Assembly: GCF_003265345.1 (NCBI RefSeq)
Contig: NZ_QFWW01000029.1
Span: forward strand, 423,900-487,899
DNA: 64,000 nucleotides
Direction of reading: 5' to 3'
DNA from: Lentzea terrae
GTDB taxonomy: Bacteria; Actinomycetota; Actinomycetes; Mycobacteriales; Pseudonocardiaceae
Shown here: positions 40,311 through 47,998 of the stretch, in pieces
How positions within the stretch are numbered: the first letter of the stretch is position 1
Layout: the number at the start of each line of letters is the position of its first letter
Notes under the pieces: generated by a model
Told to the model about the DNA's origin: nothing
The model's input: only the letters and a program-made list of their open reading frames with translations
The model's database searches: none
Translations under genes and position numbers: made by a program

Positions 40311-41114
40311 TCACTGCCCGAACCACCTTTCGGCCAGTTCGTCGAGCGTGTCAGCCTGCGGCATGCCTTCCATGAACCACGGCACATTGCTGTACACGTG
40401 CAACAGCGTGTAAGCCATCACCCGCCGCGGCTCCGGCACGCGCCCGTACGCGTCGACCATCGCCTTCCAACACTCTTTGTCACCCTTCGTCACGAAGATG
40501 CCCGCTCCGACGAACTCGTACTCGAACGCCCCGCGCATCGCCGGCTCGAAGTCGAACAGCCCGGACAGCTTCCCGTTCTGCTGCAACAGGTGCACGCTCA
40601 TCACCTCGGTGTGCAGCAACACCTCTCCACTCGGCAGATCCACACTGTCGAGGAACTCCGGGATCTGCTCCAGCCAACGCTCGTCCAGCTTGCGCTTCCG
40701 TTGCTGCTCAACACATCCGGCACGTTGCTCAGCCACGAACGCCGCCCAGTCCCGCGGCTCCAGCACGGCCGGCGGCTCGACCTCGTGCAGCGCCTTGAGC
40801 GCCTCCCCGAGCTGCACGCTGATCTCAACGTCCGGCACCGCGGGCTCCTCGCCGTGCAGCCGCGACATCAGCACGTACGCCCACTCGTCGAGGACTCCCG
40901 TGTCGTGCAGCTTCGGCGTCGGCACCGGCAACCGGCCGTGCAGCGCCTCCATGACCGCGACCTCGGTCGGCACCTCGTCGTGGTGCTCCGGCGGCCACAG
41001 CTTCAGCACCAGGTCGTCACCGATGGCGAAGACGGGCAACGAGCCCTCCTCGAACCGCACCACATCCCCGCGCAGGCCGAGGCGGTCGCGCAGCAGTTCA
41101 CCGTCAGGCTCCAT
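40311..41114 (-). CDS. aminoglycoside-phosphotransferase-like kinase with altered catalytic loop
   Basis: A 267-residue APH/choline-kinase-fold protein. Lys38 in LVLKLW and Glu51 form the nucleotide site. The catalytic loop is LLHTEVMSVHLLQ (His168, Glu170, His175), where the canonical pattern is H-G/A-D-x4-N, so the catalytic Asp is Glu and the Asn is His. DFEPAMRG (188-195) supplies the metal-binding acidic residue. It may be a dedicated small-molecule kinase; resistance function is unproven. ATG start, monocistronic or with the 66-residue gene. Confidence 0.8.
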   Translation of the reverse strand: MEPDGELLRDRLGLRGDVVRFEEGSLPVFAIGDDLVLKLWPPEHHDEVPTEVAVMEALHGRLPVPTPKLHDTGVLDEWAYVLMSRLHGEEPAVPDVEISVQLGEALKALHEVEPPAVLEPRDWAAFVAEQRAGCVEQQRKRKLDERWLEQIPEFLDSVDLPSGEVLLHTEVMSVHLLQQNGKLSGLFDFEPAMRGAFEYEFVGAGIFVTKGDKECWKAMVDAYGRVPEPRRVMAYTLLHVYSNVPWFMEGMPQADTLDELAERWFGQ

Positions 41115-41144
41115 GCGGTGATCTTGACCTGGCAGGCAACCGAA

Positions 41145-42023
41145 TTAGCCCACCGGCTTCCTGAGCACCTCGGTGAGGGCCGACACGCTGTGCTCGCCGT
41201 GCCCGGCCGCGAGCGCCCGCCGCACCAGGTCGTGCAGCGGCGCGAGCCAGGTGGTGTCGACGTTCGTCTCCGCGGCCAGCTCGTGGTCGTGCGCCTCGGC
41301 CGCGAGGAACAGGTTCACCGACGAGGCGGCATCGGTGTAGTCGCCGCGGTCGATCTCCCCGGCGTAGAGCGGCAACAAGGACTTGATCATGTCCAGCCAC
41401 TTCCCCGCGAACCGGACCATGCTGCTCACCGGAAGCCCTCGGGACTGCAGCACGGCGGCGCCCTGGAAGTAACCCACGAGCGCGGGCAGCAGCATCGCAC
41501 CCACCGCCATCTCGTACAGGGCGGCGAGATCGGCCTCGTCCCCGAGGTGGACGGTGTCACCGCCCAGCACCTTCAGCGTCGTCTCGTACTCGGCGAACAC
41601 CGTGCTGTCGCCGCCGTAGTACAGCAACGTGTCCGGCGCTCCGACCGCCGACGGCACGTTCTTGACCGCTCCTGCCAGGAAGCGGGCACCGCGGCCGGTC
41701 GCCCAAGCGGCCATGGCACGGGCACCGGCGGGCGAGCCGCTGTTCAAGGTGACGAGGGCACGCCCCGACAACGCGGCCGGTTCCAGAACGGAACTGGTGT
41801 CCTCGAACGTCGTCAGGCACGTGATGACGAGCGGGCTCGCCTCGGCCGCGGCCGCCGCGGTCTCCGCTTCCACAGCCCCCTTGGCCACCAGCGGTGCGGC
41901 CTTGGCAGGCGTGCGGTTCCACACCGTCGTCGGGTGGCCGGCGTCGACCAACGCCTCCGCCAGCGCCCGGCCCATCGAACCCAGCCCGAGCACGGACACG
42001 GGCGTGCGGCTTTCCCCAGACAT
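41145..42023 (-). CDS. imine reductase-like NADPH oxidoreductase
   Basis: A 292-residue member of the beta-hydroxyacid dehydrogenase/imine reductase group. Cofactor motif VLGLGSMGRALAEAL at residues 10-24, WNRTPAKA binding the NADP phosphate, then SGSPAGARAMAAWATGRGARF and VKNVPSAVG. The long central helix and C-terminal helical domain with YEMAVGAMLLPALVGYFQGA match imine reductases. It is divergent from an HxlR regulator, whose paired repeats lie in the shared intergenic region, so it is probably induced by a reactive compound. Natural substrate unknown. Confidence 0.83.
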   Translation of the reverse strand: MSGESRTPVSVLGLGSMGRALAEALVDAGHPTTVWNRTPAKAAPLVAKGAVEAETAAAAAEASPLVITCLTTFEDTSSVLEPAALSGRALVTLNSGSPAGARAMAAWATGRGARFLAGAVKNVPSAVGAPDTLLYYGGDSTVFAEYETTLKVLGGDTVHLGDEADLAALYEMAVGAMLLPALVGYFQGAAVLQSRGLPVSSMVRFAGKWLDMIKSLLPLYAGEIDRGDYTDAASSVNLFLAAEAHDHELAAETNVDTTWLAPLHDLVRRALAAGHGEHSVSALTEVLRKPVG

Positions 42024-42112
42024 GCGTCAACTCCAAAGGATTAGTCGAATCTGCGCGAATTCGCTGATCAGCGCTTCGTTCTCATCCTGAGCCGCCGCAC
42101 ACAATTGATCAA

Positions 42113-42147
42113 GTACCTACAATTTTGTCAGGTACCAACACTTTTGT
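42113..42147. promoter_or_regulatory. direct-repeat operator for the HxlR regulator
   Basis: GTACCTACAATTTTGT (42113-42128) and GTACCAACACTTTTGT (42132-42147) match at 14 of 16 positions and repeat every 19 bases, about two helical turns. They lie between the divergent imine reductase and HxlR genes. The GTAC core and A/T-rich flank stand out in this GC-rich DNA and resemble known HxlR/YodB-type sites. Confidence 0.65.
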
Positions 42148-42161
42148 TCGTGGGAGTGCTC

Positions 42162-42491
42162 ATGGCCAAGCGGACCTACACCTGCGGCCTCGACGCCGCC
42201 ATCGCCGTCATGGGCGGCAAGTGGAAGGGACTGATCCTGTTCGCACTGGGCGACGGACCGCTGCGCTTCGGGGAGCTGCGGCGTGCGGTGCCCGGCATCA
42301 GCGAACGGATGCTGATCCTTCAGCTGCGCGAGATGGAGGCCAGCGGCCTGCTGAGCCGCGAGTCCTACCACCAGGTGCCGCCCAGGGTGGAGTACTCGCT
42401 GACCGACTTCGGCCGCTCCCTCAACGAGGTGCTCGCCCCACTCGGCGAGTGGGGCGAGCAGCACCTGGAGCGCATCGAGGCGATTCCCTAA
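42162..42491 (+). CDS. HxlR-family winged-helix regulator
   Basis: A 109-residue regulator: CGLDAAIAVMGGKWKGLILF with the conserved redox-sensitive N-terminal cysteine position (YTCGLD), LRFGELRRAVPGISERML (recognition region) and VEYSLTDFGRSL (wing). The ATG at 42162 follows GGGAG by about six bases; GTG at 42156 is possible. It is divergent from the imine reductase it probably controls, and its stop overlaps the convergent polymerase-domain gene (CTAA shared by both stops). Confidence 0.88.
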   Translation: MAKRTYTCGLDAAIAVMGGKWKGLILFALGDGPLRFGELRRAVPGISERMLILQLREMEASGLLSRESYHQVPPRVEYSLTDFGRSLNEVLAPLGEWGEQHLERIEAIP

Positions 42492-43492
42492 GGCTTGCGA
42501 GCGCGCGACGGCTGCACCCGCATCGGCTCGCCCGGCATTTTCGGGTAGTCCGGCGGATACGGCATCTCGCCACGCGGATCAGCGGCGTACCACTCCAGCA
42601 ACGTCTCGATCCCGAACGCCTCCGAATCCAGCCCCTCGTGCGGATTGCCGCGCTCCTCCAAGTACTTCGGCACCGTCAGCACGTCGAAGTCGTCCGGATC
42701 CACAGTGGACAGTTCAGCCCAGGTGACCGGCGTCGACACGGTAGCGCGAGGAGTCCCCCGCACCGACCAGGCAGAGGCGATCGTGCGGTCACGAGCCGCC
42801 TGGTTGAAGTCGATGAAGACGCGAGAACCGCGCTCTTCCTTCCACCACGCCGAAGTCGCCTGATCGGGGGCCCGCTTCTCCACCTCGCGAGCCAGCGCGA
42901 TCACCGCGTGCCGCACGTCGATGAAGTCCCACTCAGGCCGAATCCGCACGGCAACGTGGATGCCACGACCACCGGAAGTCTTCGGATAGCCCACCAGCCC
43001 AGCGTCAGCGAGCACCTCGCGCAGAACACCAGCAACGGCAGCCGCATCACGGAAATCAGTCCCCGGCTGCGGGTCCAGGTCAATGCGCAGCTCATCCGGG
43101 TGGTCGACGTCGGAACGACGCACCGGCCACGGGTGGAAGTCGAAAGTGCCGAGGTTGGCGGCCCACACGATCACAGCTTCGGAGGTCGGGCAGATCTCGT
43201 CGGCAGGACGGCCGGAAGGAAAACGCACCTGCACGGTCTCGACGAACGATGGGGCGCCCTTGGGCACGCGCTTCTGGTAGAACGCCTCGCCCTCGACGCC
43301 GTCGACGTAGCGCTTCAACACCACCGGACGGTCACGCAGCACGGTCAGCAACACCGGAGCGACGGTGCGGTAGTACTCGACCACCTGACCCTTGGTGATT
43401 CCCCGCGCGGGGAAGTACGGCTTGTCCGGGTTGGACACCCGCACCAGCTGGTCACCGACTTCGAGCTCGATCGCCTTCGACTTGGCAGCCAC
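42488..43492 (-). CDS. LigD-type polymerase domain (PolDom) protein
   Basis: A 334-residue stand-alone archaeo-eukaryotic primase-fold polymerase, related to the polymerase domain of LigD used in NHEJ or LigC-linked repair. Segments: VSNPDKPYFPARGITKGQVV, the catalytic acidic pair LRIDLDPQPG, TSGGRGIHVAV (nucleotide binding) and RVFIDFNQAARDRTIASAW with the third aspartate. No ligase or nuclease domain is attached. The matching LigC gene is 19 kb upstream; no Ku gene is in the window. Confidence 0.88.
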   Translation of the reverse strand: MAAKSKAIELEVGDQLVRVSNPDKPYFPARGITKGQVVEYYRTVAPVLLTVLRDRPVVLKRYVDGVEGEAFYQKRVPKGAPSFVETVQVRFPSGRPADEICPTSEAVIVWAANLGTFDFHPWPVRRSDVDHPDELRIDLDPQPGTDFRDAAAVAGVLREVLADAGLVGYPKTSGGRGIHVAVRIRPEWDFIDVRHAVIALAREVEKRAPDQATSAWWKEERGSRVFIDFNQAARDRTIASAWSVRGTPRATVSTPVTWAELSTVDPDDFDVLTVPKYLEERGNPHEGLDSEAFGIETLLEWYAADPRGEMPYPPDYPKMPGEPMRVQPSRARKP

Positions 43493-43501
43493 GTCAGAAC
43501 A

Positions 43502-44101
43502 CTAAAGGCCCCGGACGAACGCCGCGAGCGCCAACTCGAAGCTGTCGCGGTCCAGTTCGCGGGCAACGCCGGGCAGCAGGTGGGCGCGGTCGAGGTGCGG
43601 GTAGCGGCCGGAGTAGTCGGCGGGGTCGGCGGAGAAGCCGCTGGAGAACGTGCTCAAAGCAGAGCCGAACACGATGTACATCAGGCCCGCGGCGATCATC
43701 GTGGCCTCACGTCGTGACCAGCCGGCCTCGACCAGGGCGCCGTGCAGCAGGTCCAGCCGCTGAAGCGACTCGTCACGACCGGCCGGGCCGTATGCCAGGA
43801 ACGGCACGATGTTCGGGTGCGACGACAGAGCCGCACGGTACGAGCGCGCGCACCGCAAAAGCCCCTCACGCCAGTCCACGGAGAAACCCGAGACGTCGAC
43901 CGACGACAAGATCGACGATGCGATGTCGTTCAGGAGCTGGTCCTTGGTGCGGACGTGCCCGTACAGCGAGGCGGCCTGCACGCCCAGCTCAGCGGCCAGC
44001 TTGCGCATCGACAGGCCGTCGAGGCCGTCGCGGTCGATGATGGCCAGAGCCGTCGACCGGATGCGATCGGGGCTCAGCAGAGGGGTGCTCGGCCGGGGCA
44101 T
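43502..44101 (-). CDS. TetR-family transcriptional repressor
   Basis: A 199-residue regulator. The N-terminal HTH (RDGLDGLSMRKLAAELGVQA, ASLYGHVRTKDQLLND) is at residues about 23-62; the C-terminal domain (about 75-199) binds an unknown ligand. The gene is divergent from two acyl-CoA dehydrogenase genes, with a 23-base palindrome in the 40-base gap, so it most likely represses both itself and the acyl-CoA operon. An acyl-CoA or related metabolite is a plausible effector. Confidence 0.88.
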   Translation of the reverse strand: MPRPSTPLLSPDRIRSTALAIIDRDGLDGLSMRKLAAELGVQAASLYGHVRTKDQLLNDIASSILSSVDVSGFSVDWREGLLRCARSYRAALSSHPNIVPFLAYGPAGRDESLQRLDLLHGALVEAGWSRREATMIAAGLMYIVFGSALSTFSSGFSADPADYSGRYPHLDRAHLLPGVARELDRDSFELALAAFVRGL

Positions 44102-44106
44102 GTGGG

Positions 44107-44129
44107 TTAACCTAACACTGTTCGGTTAA
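44107..44129. promoter_or_regulatory. TetR operator
   Basis: Arms TTAACCTAACA and TGTTCGGTTAA flank a single C; 10 of 11 base pairs are symmetric. It lies 5 bases upstream of the TetR start and 12 bases upstream of the acyl-CoA dehydrogenase start, so one bound repressor would block both promoters. The A/T content is unusual for this DNA. Confidence 0.75.
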
Positions 44130-44141
44130 TCGGGAGGACCC

Positions 44142-45287
44142 GTGGACTTGATGCTTTCGGACGAACACCGGCAGCTCAGGGAGCTGGCGCGGCGCTTCAC
44201 TGACGAGCGCATCGTCCCCCACGCGACGCGCTGGGACCGCGAGGAGGCGATCGACCGGGACCTGGTCCCGCAGCTCGGCGCGACGGGGTTCCTCGGGCTC
44301 GGCATCGACGAGCGCTACGGCGGGTCCGGCGGCGACAACCTGGCGTACTGCCTGGTCCTGGAAGAGGTCGCACGGGGTGACAGCGCCGTGCGAGGCATCA
44401 TCTCCGTGTCGCTCGGCCTGGTCGCCAAGTCGATCGCGAAACACGGCACCGAAGAGCAGAAACAACGCTGGCTGCCCGGTCTCACCAGTGGCACGCAAGT
44501 CGGCTGTTTCGCGCTCACCGAACCCGGCACCGGCAGCGACGCGGGCAGCCTCGTCACCAAAGCCACCAAAACGGACAACGGCTGGCGGATCAACGGCCGC
44601 AAGGTCTTCATCACCAACGGCACGTGGGCGGACATCGCCTTGACGTTCGCCCGTACCGGCGGACCAGGCCCGAAGGGCATCTCCGCGTTCCTGATCCCCA
44701 CCGAAACCAAGGGCTTCACCGCCACCGAGATCAAGGGCAAGCTCGGCATGCGCGGCCAGGCCACCGCCGAGATCACCCTCGACGACGTGGAGGTCGGACA
44801 CGACGCCCTGCTCAGCGAACAGGGCTTCAAGCTGGCGATGCAGGCGCTCGACAAGGGCCGCATGTCCGTCGCCGCGGGCTGTGTCGGCGCGGCCAGAGGA
44901 GCCCTGGAAGCCGCCCTCGAGTACGCCAAAGAACGCGAGCAGTTCGGCAAGCCCATCGCAGGCTTCCAGCTCGTTCAAGAACTCCTGGCCGACATGGCCG
45001 TGGAAACCGACGCGGCGAGGCTCCTGACCTGGCGCGTCGCCGACCTCGCCGACCGGGACCAGCCGTTCAGCACCGAGGCGAGCATGGCCAAGCTCTACGC
45101 CAGCGAGGCCGCGGTCAAAGTCGCCAACAACGCCATCCAGGTCTTCGGCGGCTACGGCTACATCGACGAGTACCCGGTGGGCAAGTACCTCCGGGACGCC
45201 CGCGTCACCACCCTCTACGAGGGCACCAGCCAGATCCAGAAGTTGCTCATCGGTCGAGCCCTGACCGGCATCAACGCGTTCCAGTAA
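44142..45287 (+). CDS. acyl-CoA dehydrogenase
   Basis: A 381-residue flavin enzyme that introduces a 2,3-double bond into an acyl-CoA. Signature CFALTEPGTGSDAGSL binds FAD; GFKLAMQALDKGRMSVAAGC and the catalytic glutamate region YEGTSQIQKLLIGRAL are intact. Length is normal. GGGAGG precedes the GTG start by four bases. It is the first gene of a four-gene operon under the TetR repressor. Chain-length preference is unknown. Confidence 0.9.
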   Translation: MDLMLSDEHRQLRELARRFTDERIVPHATRWDREEAIDRDLVPQLGATGFLGLGIDERYGGSGGDNLAYCLVLEEVARGDSAVRGIISVSLGLVAKSIAKHGTEEQKQRWLPGLTSGTQVGCFALTEPGTGSDAGSLVTKATKTDNGWRINGRKVFITNGTWADIALTFARTGGPGPKGISAFLIPTETKGFTATEIKGKLGMRGQATAEITLDDVEVGHDALLSEQGFKLAMQALDKGRMSVAAGCVGAARGALEAALEYAKEREQFGKPIAGFQLVQELLADMAVETDAARLLTWRVADLADRDQPFSTEASMAKLYASEAAVKVANNAIQVFGGYGYIDEYPVGKYLRDARVTTLYEGTSQIQKLLIGRALTGINAFQ

Positions 45288-45300
45288 AGGAAAAAGGACC

Positions 45301-46470
45301 ATGGACTTCACGCTCGACGAAGAGCAGAAGGAGATCCGCGACTGGGTGCGGACCTTCGTGCGCAAGGAGATCATCCCGCTGGAGCCGGAGGTGCTGCGCC
45401 GCGAACGCGCCGGCCAGCCCGGCCTGCCGAAGGACGAGCTGAAGGCGCTGCAGGACAAGGCGAAGCAGGCCGGGTTCTTCGGGGTGCTGACGCCGCAGGA
45501 GTACGGCGGCATGGGCCTCGGCGGCATGATGACCGCGCTCATCGAGGCCGAGCTCGGAAGGTCGTTCGTCCCGTTCCGGTTCGGCGGGTACGCGGACAAC
45601 ATCCTGTTCCACGGCAACGAGGAGCAGAAGCAGCGCTACCTGCTGCCGACGATCTCCGGCGAGCGGGTGTCGTGCTTCGCGATCACCGAGCCCGGCGCCG
45701 GCAGTGACGCCAAGGCGATCCGCACGACTGCCGTGAAGGACGGCAACGAGTGGGTCATCAACGGTGAGAAGACGTTCATCACGCAGGGCAACGAGGCCGA
45801 CTTCGTGATGGTGTTCGCCATCACCGACAAGGAGAAGGGCGCCGACGGCGGCGTCACGTGCTTCCTCGTCGACCGCGACATGGGCTGGAAGTCCGAGCCC
45901 ATCCCGACCATGGGCCAGTGGGGTCCGGCGGCGCTGGTGTTCGACAACGTCCGCGTGCCGGAGGAGAACATCCTCGGCGAGGTCGGCAAGGGCTTCAACC
46001 TGGCGATGCAGTGGATCGGCCAGGGCCGCTACCTGCTGCCCGCCCGCGCGCTCGGGTCGGTGGAACGCCTCGTCGAGATGGCGATCGAGCAGGCCAAGAA
46101 CCGCGTCACGTTCGGCCAGCCCATCGCCGAGTACCAGGCGATCCAGTGGATGATCGCCGACTCCGCGGTCGAGATCGAGGCGCTGCGCTGGCTCGTGCTG
46201 CACGCCGCGTGGCTCGTCGACCAGAAGCAGGACTCGCGGCAGGCGCAGTCCATCGCCAAGCTCTACGGCGGCATCAAGGCCAACGAGATCGTCGACCGCG
46301 TCCTGCAGATCCACGGCGGCATGGGCTACACGCGCGAGTTGCCGATCGAGCGCTGGTACCGCGAGCTGCGGCTGCTGCGGATCTACGAGGGCACCGACGA
46401 GATCCAGCGCCGCACGATCGCCCGCAACCTCCTCAAGGGTCACGCCAGCATCCGGGGCACGCTCGGTTAG
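45301..46470 (+). CDS. acyl-CoA dehydrogenase
   Basis: A 389-residue acyl-CoA dehydrogenase, only distantly similar to its neighbour. FAD signature CFAITEPGAGSDAKAI, GFNLAMQWIGQGRYLLPARA and catalytic glutamate in YEGTDEIQRRTIARNLL are present. The N-terminus DFTLDEEQKEIRDWVRTFV is normal. Starts 14 bases after the previous stop. The pair probably acts on different intermediates of one acyl-CoA pathway. Confidence 0.9.
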   Translation: MDFTLDEEQKEIRDWVRTFVRKEIIPLEPEVLRRERAGQPGLPKDELKALQDKAKQAGFFGVLTPQEYGGMGLGGMMTALIEAELGRSFVPFRFGGYADNILFHGNEEQKQRYLLPTISGERVSCFAITEPGAGSDAKAIRTTAVKDGNEWVINGEKTFITQGNEADFVMVFAITDKEKGADGGVTCFLVDRDMGWKSEPIPTMGQWGPAALVFDNVRVPEENILGEVGKGFNLAMQWIGQGRYLLPARALGSVERLVEMAIEQAKNRVTFGQPIAEYQAIQWMIADSAVEIEALRWLVLHAAWLVDQKQDSRQAQSIAKLYGGIKANEIVDRVLQIHGGMGYTRELPIERWYRELRLLRIYEGTDEIQRRTIARNLLKGHASIRGTLG

Positions 46471-46485
46471 TTCTATCTTGGGACA

Positions 46486-47232
46486 GTGCTCAACCACCGC
46501 ATCCTCGGCGTCGTCGAACGACAGGTCCGCACCTGGTCGGCCGACGACGCCGAGGTGTACGCGGCGGCGACGGGCGGCTACTCCCCCGCGTTCGCCATCC
46601 CCCTCCTGCAGCACGGCGGCCCGCAGCTGGGACTGACCGGCGCCGACATGACCCAGGTCCTGCACGCCGAGCAGTCGCTGTGGCTGCACGGAAGACTCCC
46701 GCGAAGCGGCTCCACGATCGTCACCAAGACCGTGACCGGCATCCACGACAAGGGCTCGGGCGCGATCGTCGTCAGCACCTGGGAGTCGGAGTACGCGAGC
46801 ACGCGTTCGTCGTGCTTCCTCAAGGGCGAAGGCGGTTTCGGCGGCGAACGCGGCGAAACGCGCAGGTTCGGGACACCCGACGCCGAACCCGAGATCAGCT
46901 TCTTCCAGACGTCCAACGACCAGGCGTTGCGCTACTGCGAGACCGGCGACGTGAACCCGATGCACCACGACCCGGAGTTCGCCGGACGGGCCGGGTTCCC
47001 GAGGCCCATCCTGCACGGCCTGTGCACGCTCGGAATCACCGTGCGCGGCAAGGACTTCACCGAGCTGCACGCCCGGTTCACCGCCCCGGTGCTGCCCGGC
47101 GACGAGCTCAGGATCGAACACTGGCCCACCGGCGAGTTCCGCACGTGGGCAGGCACCAGCCAGGTAATCATCGGATGGCTTCGGTTTTCCGAAGTGGACG
47201 GCCGCCGAAATTCCGGACGATCGGGGGCATGA
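46486..47232 (+). CDS. MaoC/HTD2-like dehydratase
   Basis: A 248-residue double-hotdog-like protein. The C-terminal half carries the hydratase-2 motif ALRYCETGDVNPMHHDPEFA (Asp-His catalytic pair) followed by GFPRPILHGLCTLG, typical of enoyl-CoA hydratases of the MaoC family. The N-terminal half (RQVRTWSADDAEVYAAATGG) is a degenerate hotdog. It would hydrate the double bond made by the dehydrogenases upstream. The stop overlaps the LuxR start (ATGA). Confidence 0.83.
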   Translation: MLNHRILGVVERQVRTWSADDAEVYAAATGGYSPAFAIPLLQHGGPQLGLTGADMTQVLHAEQSLWLHGRLPRSGSTIVTKTVTGIHDKGSGAIVVSTWESEYASTRSSCFLKGEGGFGGERGETRRFGTPDAEPEISFFQTSNDQALRYCETGDVNPMHHDPEFAGRAGFPRPILHGLCTLGITVRGKDFTELHARFTAPVLPGDELRIEHWPTGEFRTWAGTSQVIIGWLRFSEVDGRRNSGRSGA

Positions 47233-47789
47233 GCACTGCCCTGGCGACCGTGGACTCCGGACTCGAACCGGTGCGCGTTGCGGTGGAGTCCCGAGACCTG
47301 ATCAGCGCGGCCGGCGTGACCCATCTGCTGAAGACATCACCGCGCGTGCGAGTGGTGCAGGACCGCACAGACGCGCATGTCTTACTCGCCCTCGTCAACG
47401 AGCTGTGCGCGCAACAGGCGGCACGGCTGCGAGCCATCGGCTCGTCGAGAATCGTGGTCATCGCCGCACGGGTGCACGACCTCACACCGTCGATCGCCGC
47501 ACAGGCCGGACTCGCGAACCCGTTGCGGCGCGCGGACGTCAACGCCGAACGCCTGATCCGGCTGCTCGTCAACGGTCATGCGGTGCAGGAACGATCTCCG
47601 GTGCTCAACGACCGCGATCTGCAGCTGCTGCGGCTGCTCGCCGACGGCGCGACGATCGCCGAGGTGGCCGCGCGGCTGTTCTGCTCGGAACGGACCGTGA
47701 AGTACGCGTTGCACCAGCTACTGGAACGGTTCGGGCTGCGCAACCGGGTGCACGCGGTGGCCTGGGCCATCCGTTCCAACCTGCTCTAA
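47229..47789 (+). CDS. LuxR-type regulator with receiver-like N-terminus
   Basis: A 186-residue protein. Residues about 15-115 resemble a degenerate response-regulator receiver domain (VRVAVESRDLISAAGVTHLL) lacking clear phosphoacceptor geometry. Residues about 120-186 form a LuxR/GerE HTH (LNDRDLQLLRLLADGATIAE, then RTVKYALHQLLERFGLRNR). It ends the acyl-CoA operon through an ATGA overlap, and its stop (TAA) shares bases with the stop of the convergent 36-residue peptide. Confidence 0.8.
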   Translation: MSTALATVDSGLEPVRVAVESRDLISAAGVTHLLKTSPRVRVVQDRTDAHVLLALVNELCAQQAARLRAIGSSRIVVIAARVHDLTPSIAAQAGLANPLRRADVNAERLIRLLVNGHAVQERSPVLNDRDLQLLRLLADGATIAEVAARLFCSERTVKYALHQLLERFGLRNRVHAVAWAIRSNLL

Positions 47790-47896
47790 GCCGCGCGGGA
47801 AGCGTGGTACTGGTCCCAGGTGATCGTGCCCTGCAGCACGTCGTGCACGTCGTGCTCGGGTGCGGCGGGCACGATCGGTTCGGCGTTCCCGGACAT
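47786..47896 (-). CDS. 36-residue small peptide, function unknown
   Basis: ATG at 47896 to TAG, 36 residues. It begins MSGNAEPIVPAAPEHDVHDV and ends LQGTITWDQYHASRAA, acidic N-terminal half and a more basic, aromatic C-terminus. GGGAG is about eight bases upstream but lies inside a 13-bp hairpin, so translation may be controlled. It is downstream of and on the same strand as the LAL regulator gene. The size and leader-like acidic half would suit a peptide precursor or a signalling peptide; there are no cysteines. No modifying enzyme is adjacent. Confidence 0.55.
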   Translation of the reverse strand: MSGNAEPIVPAAPEHDVHDVLQGTITWDQYHASRAA

Positions 47897-47903
47897 GGTG
47901 AAG

Positions 47904-47947
47904 GCTCCCGTCGTTTCGTTGCTGTTGATGGCAAAGACGACGGGAGC
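47904..47947 (-). promoter_or_regulatory. RBS-sequestering hairpin before the 36-residue peptide
   Basis: GCTCCCGTCGT (47904-47914) pairs with ACGACGGGAGC (47937-47947), 11 perfect pairs extended to 13 with a G-U. On the minus strand the 3' arm contains the GGGAG ribosome site of the 36-residue peptide. A second copy of ACGGGAGC (47949-47956) offers a competing 5' arm. This looks like a translational switch; it could also be a terminator of the upstream gene. Confidence 0.5.
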
Positions 47948-47998
47948 GACGGGAGCGGTTCACATCCGTTTGGGTGACAACGAGTCTCAAATGGGGTC

